A DNA stretch of 64,000 nucleotides from contig NC_091247.1 in NCBI RefSeq assembly GCF_042477335.2, positions 1,324,501-1,388,500 of the forward strand, read 5' to 3'. Source of the DNA: Ovis canadensis. Its lineage: Eukaryota; Chordata; Mammalia; Artiodactyla; Bovidae. A model generated the notes under the pieces. It ran no database searches. It was given only the letters and a program-made list of their open reading frames with translations, and was not told where the DNA came from. Positions 55,331 to 64,000 of the stretch are shown here, piece by piece. The translations under genes were made by a program, and so were the position numbers. Positions within the stretch are counted from its first letter, which is position 1. Every line of letters begins with the position of its first letter.

Positions 55331-56640
55331 TTGGAGACAGGAGACAGGCTGGCGACGGTGGCGTCAGCACTGCCAGGCGGAGGCGAGCGAGGCAGGGGCG
55401 CTTCTCCCCCTGGAGCGGGCCCCGGGCCCATCACCCCACCAGGCCTGTCCGGTTGGCTTTCCGGCTCTTCCTGGGGGCTGCGGCCTCCAGCGGGGCCCGG
55501 CTTCCTGCCGCCTTCCAGGCCTGGCTCTGGGCCGGCCCCAGCTGCTCCCTCCTTTTCTGGTCCGGGTTCCTGGAGAAGCAGCGGGAGTCCGCTGGCCTGT
55601 GCTCCTGCTGCGGGGGCCCTGGGGCGAGCCCCTCCCCAGCTTGTCTGCCAGGCCGGGCGGGGGGCACCCCCGGCCCCGGCTCCCGCTGGACCTCCTTTTG
55701 TTGGGGTTTCAGGAGCCGCTGACCTTCCATTTTCCGTGGTGGAAACCAGGGCAGTGGTCTCAGGCTGCCCGCTTCACAGCCTCGCCCCGTGGGCCCTGGC
55801 GCCGCCTCCTTGAGGACCGGGTGCGGCCCAGTCCCTGCCCATGGGAGGTCCAGCCCTTGGCGGGGGACACCCTCAGATGGGAACCTGGAGCACGCCAGCG
55901 CGCTCGCCTGCACCCAGGGGGGCACGGAGGCACCTGGCTCGGGGTGGAGGGTGTGGCCGAGGGAGGCCCACAGCCAGGGTCTGAGGACACTGCGCTCTTC
56001 CCTCCGATGCTCTGCCCCAGGCCAGCTGCCTGGTGTCCTTAAGAAACCCGAGTCCTCTCTGGAGGGGCTGCCTATGACCGCTTACCCAGCGTGTGAGTGC
56101 TGCGTTGGAGTCAGTCACTCCCGGCCCTGCTTTAGGGATGCGGGTGGGGGTGGTGGTCTGCTGAAGCTGTCCATGGGGGTTTGTGACATGCATGAAGACA
56201 GTGGCCGAGCCTGGCTCTGGCCGGAGTTGGGGTCCGACCCTCCCTGCCAGCCCGGGTGGGCCTCTCCACCGTGGCGGTGCAGACAGAGGCTCAGAGACTT
56301 TATGAACCCAGAGCAGCGTCTCCCAAGTGTGGTCCCAGATCCGACTTTATTTCTGCAGCCGTGGCTGGTCCCCATCACCGCTGTTTCCTGCTTCCCCAGA
56401 ACCCAGGAAGCTACATCGCCCAGGATCCCCTGCGCTGGGGCTGGGGCCTCGGGCTGAGCGAGGTCAGGGTCAGCCACAGGGCGTGGGTGTGCCTTCCCCT
56501 CCAGAGAAGACCCTGAGGCTCAGGAAGGGAGGGACAGCGATCCTGGCTCCCTGTGGCGAGGAAGGGAGAGAAGGCGGGGAACCTGGGCCCATAGGCCAGT
56601 GCCCTTCCTCGTTAAGTGTCAGAAAGACCGATACAGCCCG
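55331..56640. other. Unique GC-rich stretch, no gene seen
   Basis: Several overlapping chance ORFs (160-222 codons). No transposon recognised. Confidence 0.4.
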
Positions 56641-56739
56641 TAGGTCGGGAAGATTCTCTGGAGGAGGAAAGGGAGTCCCATGGACAGAGGAGCCGGGTGG
56701 GCTACAATCCATGGGGTCGCGCAGAGTCCACGGGGACAC
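56641..56739 (+). mobile_element. Bov-tA SINE fragment with an internal deletion
   Basis: GGTCGGGAAGATTCTCTGGA then CCCATGGACAGAGGAGCCGG and ATGGGGTCGCGCAGAGTCC. About 40 bp of the usual body (the TTCTTGCCTGGAG region) are missing between the first two blocks. Confidence 0.85.
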
Positions 56740-57044
56740 ATCGGTCTGTCCTCGGGTCGGAGGCTCGGCTGCTTCACACGAGGGGTCCCTTTCCTGGAAA
56801 TAATCATCCAGGAGGTGGGTCCTTGAAGCTTGGAAATGCCAGTGCGTCCCGGTCCCTGGGGCTCAGCCACAGGGGGCTGTCTCCTCTGCCTTTTAAAGAC
56901 GCCAGGTAGGCAGGTGCCCTTTGGAAAACCCACCTCCCCTCCCCAGGCTCTGCCCTCTGGTAGCCTCAGGGACATCTGGGCCGATTTCCCTCCCCATTTA
57001 GAGCTCAACCATTTGCATCCCGAAAGGAGACCAGGCTCCAGGGC
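56740..57044. other. Unique stretch
   Basis: Nothing recognised. Confidence 0.35.
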
Positions 57045-57330
57045 AGCTCATCCCCCTGATTCATAAAGTCAGCGATTCGCGGAGCTCGCCGGCCAGTGTT
57101 TATGCCCTTTTATACACGCAATCCATTTGATGACTGAAGGAGCAACAGCAGCATCGGCAAGCCCAGCATCTCAGTCGATACCGTCCGACTCCGCTGACTT
57201 TGAGACCAGGCTGAAAGGTCATCTCGGGGTGTGCGCTCTGGCCGCGGGCAGCCGGGCAGGGCCGCCTGGAGCCGCGATGCTGATGTTGTGGAAAAACGAT
57301 CTAGCCCTGTACTCTAGCGGATGGCCCCAG
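57045..57330. other. Moderate-GC patch, candidate conserved non-coding element
   Basis: Starts with CCTGATTCATAAAGTC and includes TTTATGCCCTTTTATACACG and a run of CpG-containing but balanced sequence to TGTTGTGGAAAAACG. It has no recognised repeat and looks like conserved, complex sequence. The 96-codon frame 57127-57417 has no domain. Confidence 0.4.
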
Positions 57331-60181
57331 GGTGCGGCCGTGCCTCTCAGAGGAGGCCCAGTGCCAGGGAACCAGCACCACCCAGACGGGTGCTGCAGCC
57401 TGCGGGTTCCCCCGTAACCGAGCGGTGAGGCTGCCAGAGACTCAGATTTACACCCTCGGGGGCTGGGAGGGAGGCAGAGGTCGTTGCCTTTGCGCGTCTC
57501 CCTGACACCCGGCCTCTGCTTGCATGCTGCCAGCGCCGGGAAGCTCAGCACTGGGAAAACTCCTCTGACGCCAGGTGACACCCACCCCCCAACCCCTCGC
57601 TGAGCCGCCCCCGGTGGCTCCACCTCTGAAGGCTGAAGCCTTCCACACTCAGAAGGGAGGAGGGTCCTGAGGCCAGAGGCGGCCAGCCCGGCCCCTGCCC
57701 GAGTCCCTGGGCCTGTCCGCTGTGTTTCTCAGCTGCCTCCTTCAGGTCCACACCTCTCTCTCCTCTCCCTGTCCTAGCTCTGGGCCTCGGACCCCTTCTG
57801 CACACCCGATGCGACCCCTTCCCCCACCGGAACCCTCCCTGGTCTCCACGATCCTGCAGTGAAGGCTTGAACCAGGGCCGGCCGGCTGCAGCCCTGGGGA
57901 GAGCCGGGGCCCGCGGATGGAGCCCTGGACGTCAGATCGGAAGGGCCTGCCATCTTGGAGCTCAGAAAGGGAGTGAGGCTGACAGAGCCACGGCCTGGCC
58001 TGGGCCCAGTGACCCTGCCCGGGCTGGGGTGACCCGACCGTCAGCTCTGGGTCCCGGGCACCGCCGTGCCTCCACTGCCCAGGGCTTCAGTGCCCGGGAG
58101 ACGGCCGCCTGCAGACCGTCACGGGCAGTGTCCGCTCCTATGCTTGGTCCATTGTCTGCGGTCCGGATGGCTGCGCCATGAGCACAGCAGGGGTCTACAC
58201 TTCATGCCGCCTGAGGGAGCTGCCCTGGCTGCTCCCACCTGAGCCACCCGGCCTGGGCCATGGGGACTGCAGTGATGCCCAGCTCAGGTCACGAACTCAA
58301 GGGCCGGCCCGGAGCCCTGTACCTTGGGCTCTGAGGAGAGGTGGCCGGGCCAGCTGCCCCAGGGCCCTGCCCCCTTGTCCCCCCACTGCATGGTCCCAGC
58401 CCCGGCCCCAGCCTCCGTGTTCGGGGCCCTGCCTGCGTCCATAGGCCTGGCGGCTCAGAGGTCCCTCAGGATGACCCAAGGGTGGGTCCTGTGGGGCCAG
58501 GGGTGTGGCCGCCCCTGCGCTGGAGCAGAGATTTGACTGGACCGCACGACCTCCAGCATCTACCGCCTGTTCGCTGTCCCCGGCTTCTCCCTTGGTGGGG
58601 GTTCCATGATTGTTTGGTTCCTTTGTGCAGATGGCTCCTGCGAGAGCCTGTGCCGGCGGGAGAGCGGGGTTGCTGGGGCCTGGGAGCAGGACGCTTCTCA
58701 CCCAGCAAGCCGCCTTCAGGCAACTCCAGCCGTGCACTTGTAGAGCCACCGAGGCCTGAAGAGTCTGCTTGAGTCTGCCACGGGTGGGCCCAGTGTCCGA
58801 GACTCGGAGCCTCCCGACGCCTTCCGGAGCTGTCTCCGTCTCCCCTCTGCTGGACCCAGAATGCCTTGAGGGCTGGGTGTCTGCATGGAGCTCCAGCGGC
58901 AACTGAATTAAGGGGTCATCACCCAGGGAGCTCACGCCAGCCTTCCGGGACTAGCTGGTGCCGGTGGACGGCGGCCTCCTGGGAGCTAGCACCCGAGGAG
59001 CTTCTCCGCTGGGCATCACATCTGAAGCTCCTTGATTCGCAGGCCCGGCCTGGAGCCGCTGAGCTGCAGGAAGGCTTGAAAGGAGCATCTCCTTTCTCGG
59101 CTCTTCCTGAGGCCGTCAGCTCCTCTGAGTGTCCCAACGTCTTCTCTCTCAGGACCTGCCGCTGCCAACATAGAGGCAACCCAGGCGCCCATGTAGGTGA
59201 GATGAGCCCGGAGAGGAGACCCCGTCCGGCTGTTTGCAGGAGGCAGTGGTGGGACCCTGGAGCCGGACTGCGCGGTGACGCAGCAGGAGGGTGGGCACCT
59301 TCCCGGTCCCTGGTCCTGTGGCAGCCTGGTGGCGGGCTGGGGCTGCTGCTGGCAAAGGCCTTGCTGTTCAAGAGGTCCTCGAGGGCCGCTGATGGGAGAA
59401 GGTGCTGGGGATGGGGGAGGCTCGGGGGAGGGCAGGGAGGTCCTTCAGGAATAGCCTGAGGCTCAGTAAGCAAAAATGAAACAGAGAAAAACGCGCCCAG
59501 CAACATCATCCCGGCAACCTTATTTTCCAGCCCATACTGGGAAGGGAAAGACACGTAAGGAAATTGCTGTTTTTTCCGGAGTCGCTGCTGGAGCCATCTC
59601 TGCTGTCACGGCCCTCTCTCCCCGGGGCCGGACTGAGGAAATGAGAGCCAGCTCGGGGTAAGGGGCAGCTTGCATCCCCCAGCAATCCTGGGGACTCGGG
59701 CCCATTAGCAGAGAATGCGTGTGATCCCACTGGCCTCGCCAGATGCGGCTCTCCATTCCGCAGGAACCCGGGTCCCGCTGCCCTCGCAGGTTGGCCACTG
59801 AGCTGAGCCCGGCTGTCCAGGTGGTCCCTGGTCTGCATGAGCTCGATGCCTTCCAGGAGGAGCAAAGGGCTGAGCGGCCATCTGATGAGGACATTGGTTT
59901 CCTGCAGAGGGGGGTGGGGTTAAGAGGGCTGCAGGCTCTTTGCCTCAAGGCTGGAGCCCCTGGTCTTCCCACGTGAAGCCTGGTGCTCCCGCCAGCCTCA
60001 GTGGAGCGTCACAGACACAGGGCCGCCGGCTCGGGAGCCGGGAGGTGCTTCCTCCACAACCCCCCATCCTGCCCCAGACCGCAGCCCAGGTCCTGTGACG
60101 TCACTGCCCAGCTGTGCCCTCCCTCCAAGCTGGGAGGCCTGGACCAGGGCAGGTGAGTGCTGTCTCCTGTGCAAGCAGTAG
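57331..60181. other. Unique GC-rich stretch, no gene seen
   Basis: About 2.85 kb without recognised transposons. ORFs up to 212 codons, on both strands, are compositional. Confidence 0.45.
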
Positions 60182-60390
60182 CGTGAAAGTGCAGCCGAAG
60201 TGGTAGCCACTCGGTCGTGTCTGAGGCTTTGCGACCCCGTGGGCTCCAGGCTCCTCTGTCCAGGGGATTCTCCAGGCAAGAATACTGGAGTGGGTTGCCA
60301 TGCCCTTCTCTAGGGGGTTTTCCCAACCCAGGTATCGAACTCAGGTCTCCTGCGTCGCAGGCAGATTCTTAACCATCTGAGTCACCAAAG
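60182..60390 (-). mobile_element. Bov-tA SINE
   Basis: Plus reading: CCACTCGGTCGTGTCTGAGG, CAAGAATACTGGAGTGGGTT, GTATCGAACTCAGGTCTCCT and TCTTAACCATCTGAGTCACC. Full length, modest divergence. Confidence 0.94.
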
Positions 60391-60478
60391 TGGAGACGGA
60401 ACCTTGAAGGAGCCACCAAGGGGGCTCACAGGCTGGCCTGCTGACCTGCAGCTGCTCTGAGACCGCTTGGAATTAGTC

Positions 60479-60720
60479 AGTGTGTGCAGGTGCGTGTAGG
60501 TGTGTGCAGGTGTGTGTAGGTGTGTGAAGGTGTGTTCAGGTGTGTGCAGGTGCATGCAGATGTGTGTAAGTGCGTGCAGATGTGCAGGCGTGTGTAGGTG
60601 TGTGCCGGTGTGTGTAGGTGTGTTCAGGTGTGTGCAGGTGCGTGCAGATGTGTGTAAGTGCGTGCAGATGTGCAGGTGTGTGCAGGTGCGTGCAGGTGTG
60701 TGTAGGTGTGTGCAGGTGGG
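60479..60720. repeat. 10-bp minisatellite GTGTGCAGGT with an 88-bp higher-order repeat
   Basis: Ten-base units (GTGTGCAGGT, GTGTGTAGGT, GCGTGCAGAT and others) run for about 240 bp. The marker TGTGTTCAGG occurs at 60531 and 60619, and the units between follow the same order, so an 88-bp block was duplicated. The plus strand reads as Cys/Val-rich peptides and the minus strand as His/Thr-rich ones; none are real proteins. Confidence 0.95.
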
Positions 60721-61185
60721 AGGCAGTGGGATGCAGGGCACACCGAGGAAAGGCCCGGCACCCCACCCCAGCCTCCCCTAGCGAGGAGGAGCAGAGATGA
60801 TGCCGACCTCCACCTTCCTTGGCCAGGGCCCCGCCTCCCTCCGCTGCCTTGCTGGGTGCCTGTTGCACTGACTTACCAGCCCCAAGGGCTGGGCTGCGGG
60901 GCGAGCCTGGATCCTTGCGGGCGCACCGTTCTGGCACCTTTCGCTGCCTGCTGTGTGATGAATAAGCGTCTAGTGACTCACCAGCTGGAGGACAGGCTGT
61001 GTGTGCCGACGGCCAGCGAGGGCAGGGAGAGAAGCGGGCAGGACGCGCCCCAGTTCCACCTCCGGTCAGCCCCTGGGGTGGGCAGCCAGATGGCTGAGCG
61101 GAGGCACCACGTGGGGTGAGGGTTTCCCAGGGACCCTTCGGAGGGCCGGACCTCACCTTGTGCCCACGTCCTGGCAGCGTCTCCA
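60721..61185. other. Unique GC-rich stretch
   Basis: Nothing recognised. Confidence 0.4.
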
Positions 61186-61620
61186 GATGGAGAAGAAGAG
61201 CTTCACAGAGACACAGCCTCCCCGAACCGCTTTAATCTTTGCTGATCTGACAAGATCAGTAAAGGCAGAAAGTCCCGCTCCGATTGGACAGTCGTCCCTG
61301 GGGCGAGCCTTCGCAAACATGGAGATTAGACGTCCTTGTACACAAACCTTCGGAAAAGCATTCTAAAAGGCAAGGGAATAAGCATCCACGTCATAGAGCC
61401 CATGAATATTCACCTATAGGCAAATGTATGGAAATTTATGTAAATAGTCGAATTTTCAGTGACAAGATCAAACACAGAAAGAGAAAAGCCAAGAAATGGG
61501 GTCTAAGTACACGGGGCCCTCAGCCTAGGGTTCAGCTGGGGGTTGGGGGGGGGAAGTTGGGCTATTTAATAACTTGTGTTGGGACAGCTGGGAAGGCTTT
61601 TGGAAAATGGTAAAAGTACG
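61186..61620. other. AT-richer stretch, unassigned
   Basis: ATGAATATTCACCTATAGGC and GGAAATTTATGTAAATAG give a low-GC block at 61370-61500. It could be decayed L1 or a non-coding element; I cannot decide. Confidence 0.3.
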
Positions 61621-61984
61621 GGTGTGAGAGTTGGATCATAAAGAAAGCAGAGTGCTGAAGAATTGGTGCTTTTGAATGTGGTGCTGGGGAAGACTCTTGA
61701 GAGTTGCTTTGACTGCAAGGAAATCAAAGCAATCCATTCTAAAGGAAATAGACCCTGAATATTCATTGGAAGGACTGATGCTGAAGCTCCAATACTTGGG
61801 CCACCTGATGCAAAGAGCCCACTCATCGGAAAAGACCATGATGCTGGGAAAGATTGAAAGCGGGAGGAGAAGGGGAGGCAAAGGATGAGGTGGTTGGATG
61901 GCATCACTGATTCAGTGGACATGAATTTGAGCAAAGTGACATGGTGGAGGATGGAGGAGCCTGGCATGTTGCTGTCCATGGGGT
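61621..61984 (+). mobile_element. BovB LINE, 3' fragment lacking its terminal end
   Basis: Starts GTGTGAGAGTTGGATCATAA and follows the BovB 3' region through GAAGGACTGATGCTGAAGCT and GGTGGTTGGATGGCATCACT. It stops at GTCCATGGGGT, before the usual GACTGAACTGAAC end. It is more diverged than the copy at 16724-17913. Confidence 0.92.
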
Positions 61985-61990
61985 GGACCC

Positions 61991-62194
61991 GGGGGGGCTT
62001 CCCTGGAGGCTCAGATGGTAAAGAATCCGCCTGCAATGCAAGAGACCCAGATTAGATCCCTGGGTCGGGAGGAACTCCTGGAGAAGAGAGTGGCTGCCCA
62101 CTCCAGTATTCTTGCCTGGAGAATCCCATGGACAGAGAAGTCCGGTGGGTTACGGTCTGTGGGGTTGCAGAGTCAGACACAAGAGTGACTGAAC
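61991..62194 (+). mobile_element. Bov-tA SINE joined to truncated BovB
   Basis: Head GGGGCTTCCCTGGAGGCTCA starts only about 6 bp after the broken BovB end. Body TATTCTTGCCTGGAGAATCC and tail AGAGTCAGACACAAGAGTGA. No target-site duplication was seen. Confidence 0.94.
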
Positions 62195-62329
62195 ATTTTG
62201 ACTTCATTTTTTTCAAAACTGGACCTGCCTTCACACAAGCCCCGAAGGTACCCGCAGCAGAGGAAAGTGAGTCCATTCGTTACAATAGCCTTACTGTGAC
62301 TCAGAGACAAAGGCTTCAGAAGGGAAAGT

Positions 62330-63090
62330 GACAATTCCAGCTACATTTACAAAAAGCCCGCTGTAACCCAAGTCAAGGCTGACAGACCACGTGATATTTG
62401 CAACCCCCTGAAACACAAAGGCCGACTTCCCGCACAGATAAGGAGCTCCCAACATTCGTGTAGGAGAAAATTCTCAGCAGCTGAGTAGAAAAACAGTGGG
62501 CAAAAGATATGAACTGAGAGTTCCCAGACAAATTAAGAAAATATATTTGTTTATTCGGCTGTGCTGGGTCTTAGTTGCGGCACGTGGGATCCAGCTCCCC
62601 GACAGGGACGGAACCCGGGCCCCCTGCACTGAGCGCGTGGGGTCTCAGCCCCTGGACCCCCAGGTAAATGTTGCCAGTGGCCTTGAGACAAGTGAGAGAT
62701 GCCACCCTGATTCTTCATAAGAGAAGCGAAAATTCAAAGCGCTCGGAGACACCACGTCTTACCTCCCAGGCTGAAAGTCTCCGAAAGGTTTCCCAAGCAC
62801 CCCAGGAGGAAGCCTGCACTCTCGTGCTTTGCTAGGAGGAAGGCAAAGTGGCGCGGCCTCCGGGGAAGGGAAGTCACCAGCATCGGGCAGAATAACAGAC
62901 GCGTTTGCCCTCAGATCCTTTATCCCAAAGACACAGCACATACAATATGCGATGTGATTTTACACAAGGTCATTTGAAACGAATGGTTCTTAAGAACAGA
63001 CTCTAAGAAACAACCCACATACCCACCACGGGGTGCCAAGACACACACCTTGCGGCATCTGCATGACGGGATACACACGTCAGTGAAGAC
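62330..63090 (+). mobile_element. Probable old L1 (L1M/HAL1-like) fragment
   Basis: GTGGGCAAAAGATATGAACT, AAATGTTGCCAGTGGCC and TCTAAGAAACAACCCACATA occur in the order and strand of the L1 ORF2 3' region (tggacaaaagatatgaac ... aaatgttcaacctcac ... ttggaaacaacctaaatg). Strong divergence; no open frame remains. A CHR SINE interrupts it. Confidence 0.5.
62543..62664 (-). mobile_element. CHR-type tRNA-derived SINE nested in old L1
   Basis: Plus reading: TTATTCGGCTGTGCTGGGTC, TTAGTTGCGGCACGTGGGAT and CCCCGACAGGGACGGAACCC, the reverse complement of CHR. Confidence 0.85.
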
Positions 63091-64000
63091 GAAGAGTCCA
63101 CGCCCCTAGCGTCACCTCCGGGGGAAGCATGTGGCGACGGCGAGAGGCAATCACTCGCCAGCGGGGCTTGCGCACCAACACTCGCCTCTCCTGGTTGTTG
63201 GGCTCAAAGGACTCGACCTCATCCTTACAGCCTGTGAACATAATCTCCAACAGTAGATTTATTAACGCCAAACCCTGCTTACAGGAGACCCTTTTAGAGA
63301 CAGTACACCCCCAGGAAATGAAACGGCGATGGTTCCCATGGGAGCCGCTCCTCAGTACCGCAGACCTGGGCCACCGAGGAGGGGGCAGCTTACCTGCCGG
63401 TGAGCAGACCGCCTCCTTCACACCTGGAAGGTGCTGCTCGGCCTGGGCCTGCTGACACAGGGCCTCAGACGGATCAAGCCGATTCGAGCTCCTGAGCCGG
63501 GGACGTCGCCTCGCTTCTCCCGGGCCGGCAGCCCCCAGATCACGCTTCTCTCAGGGAAAGGCCACACCCGCACAGGTGTTTGGATGAGGACTGGACCCCA
63601 GCCACCTCCCTCCCATTCCAGCCTCTCGGGCCTGCTGCGGGGTAGCGGGGGGCGGTTCCTTTCCCTTGAGCCTGGAGAAACCGCTCGCTGCCCACGGGCC
63701 GGGCCCAGCGGTGACCCAACCACTGCCCACCTTCTCCAGGGAACCCCAGGTCTTCTGGCGTGTCCCGTGTTGGCCTGGGCTGTACTGTGGCTGTCGGTGC
63801 CCTTCGTGGGTCGGAAGCGCAGTCCTGAGCGACTTTGTGTCCGAGGATGGGGAACCTGGCGCCTCTCCTGCACCTGGCGTGAGGTGTCAGCCGCCAACTG
63901 GCACTGCCAGGAGCGTTGTCAGCGACTGACCTACAGGGCACCTGCTGTCCGCCTGGGCTGCTGCGGCTGCTGACCTTTGACACCTCCCTGAAGGGGGTCA
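63091..64000. other. Unique stretch to the window end, no gene seen
   Basis: GC rises toward the end. Frames of up to 180 codons (63431-63973 plus) overlap minus-strand frames of similar length and show no domain. Confidence 0.4.

Overview
This window looks like nuclear DNA from a ruminant (cattle, sheep, goat or a close relative). The evidence is the mobile-element set: four copies of the RTE-type LINE BovB, about a dozen Bov-tA SINEs, two BOV-A2 SINEs (one a partial copy), four CHR-type tRNA-derived SINEs common to cetartiodactyls, and older mammalian L1 and MIR fragments. The species cannot be told from the sequence alone. Between the repeats the DNA is mostly GC-rich and full of minisatellites, as in subtelomeric or other GC-rich gene-neighbourhood DNA. 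No telomeric TTAGGG array is present.

I find no protein-coding gene that I can support. The many long open frames (for example 35070-36155 plus, 48578-49627 minus, 40878-41933 minus) are low-complexity Pro/Arg/Gly/Ala-rich readings of GC-rich or tandem-repeat DNA. They show no recognisable domain and no convincing exon structure. The only recognisable coding sequence belongs to BovB (endonuclease and reverse transcriptase), and every copy is broken. No CRISPR array, bacterial gene, viral gene or non-coding RNA gene was recognised.

Layout: 1-2305 holds an AT-rich patch, a long C-rich pyrimidine tract and an old L1 interrupted by three SINEs. 2306-12087 is mostly unique GC-rich DNA with AT-rich patches and MIR fragments. 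12088-12445 is a GT-box/EGR-motif minisatellite. 12681-17913 holds a nearly full-length BovB and a younger 5'-truncated BovB in the same orientation. 17918-25204 is unique. 25205-27217 is a dense nest of microsatellites, BOV-A2, L1, CHR and BovB. 29443-29616 is a GC-box 12-mer array. 30387-44284 is unique DNA with scattered SINEs, a MIR, a 36-bp minisatellite (41497-41928) and a GT repeat. 45176-45590 is an 85-bp minisatellite. 47500-60180 is mostly unique, with several AT-rich patches carrying TAATTA-type homeodomain cores. 60182-63090 is again repeat-dense.

The most plausible biological role for the non-repeat part is regulatory. Discrete AT-rich patches recur in repeat-poor GC-rich DNA and could be conserved non-coding elements around or inside a developmental gene. 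That is inference, since conservation cannot be measured here. The best candidates for something unusual are the EGR/KLF-motif minisatellite, the perfect GC-box array, and the other homogenised VNTRs.
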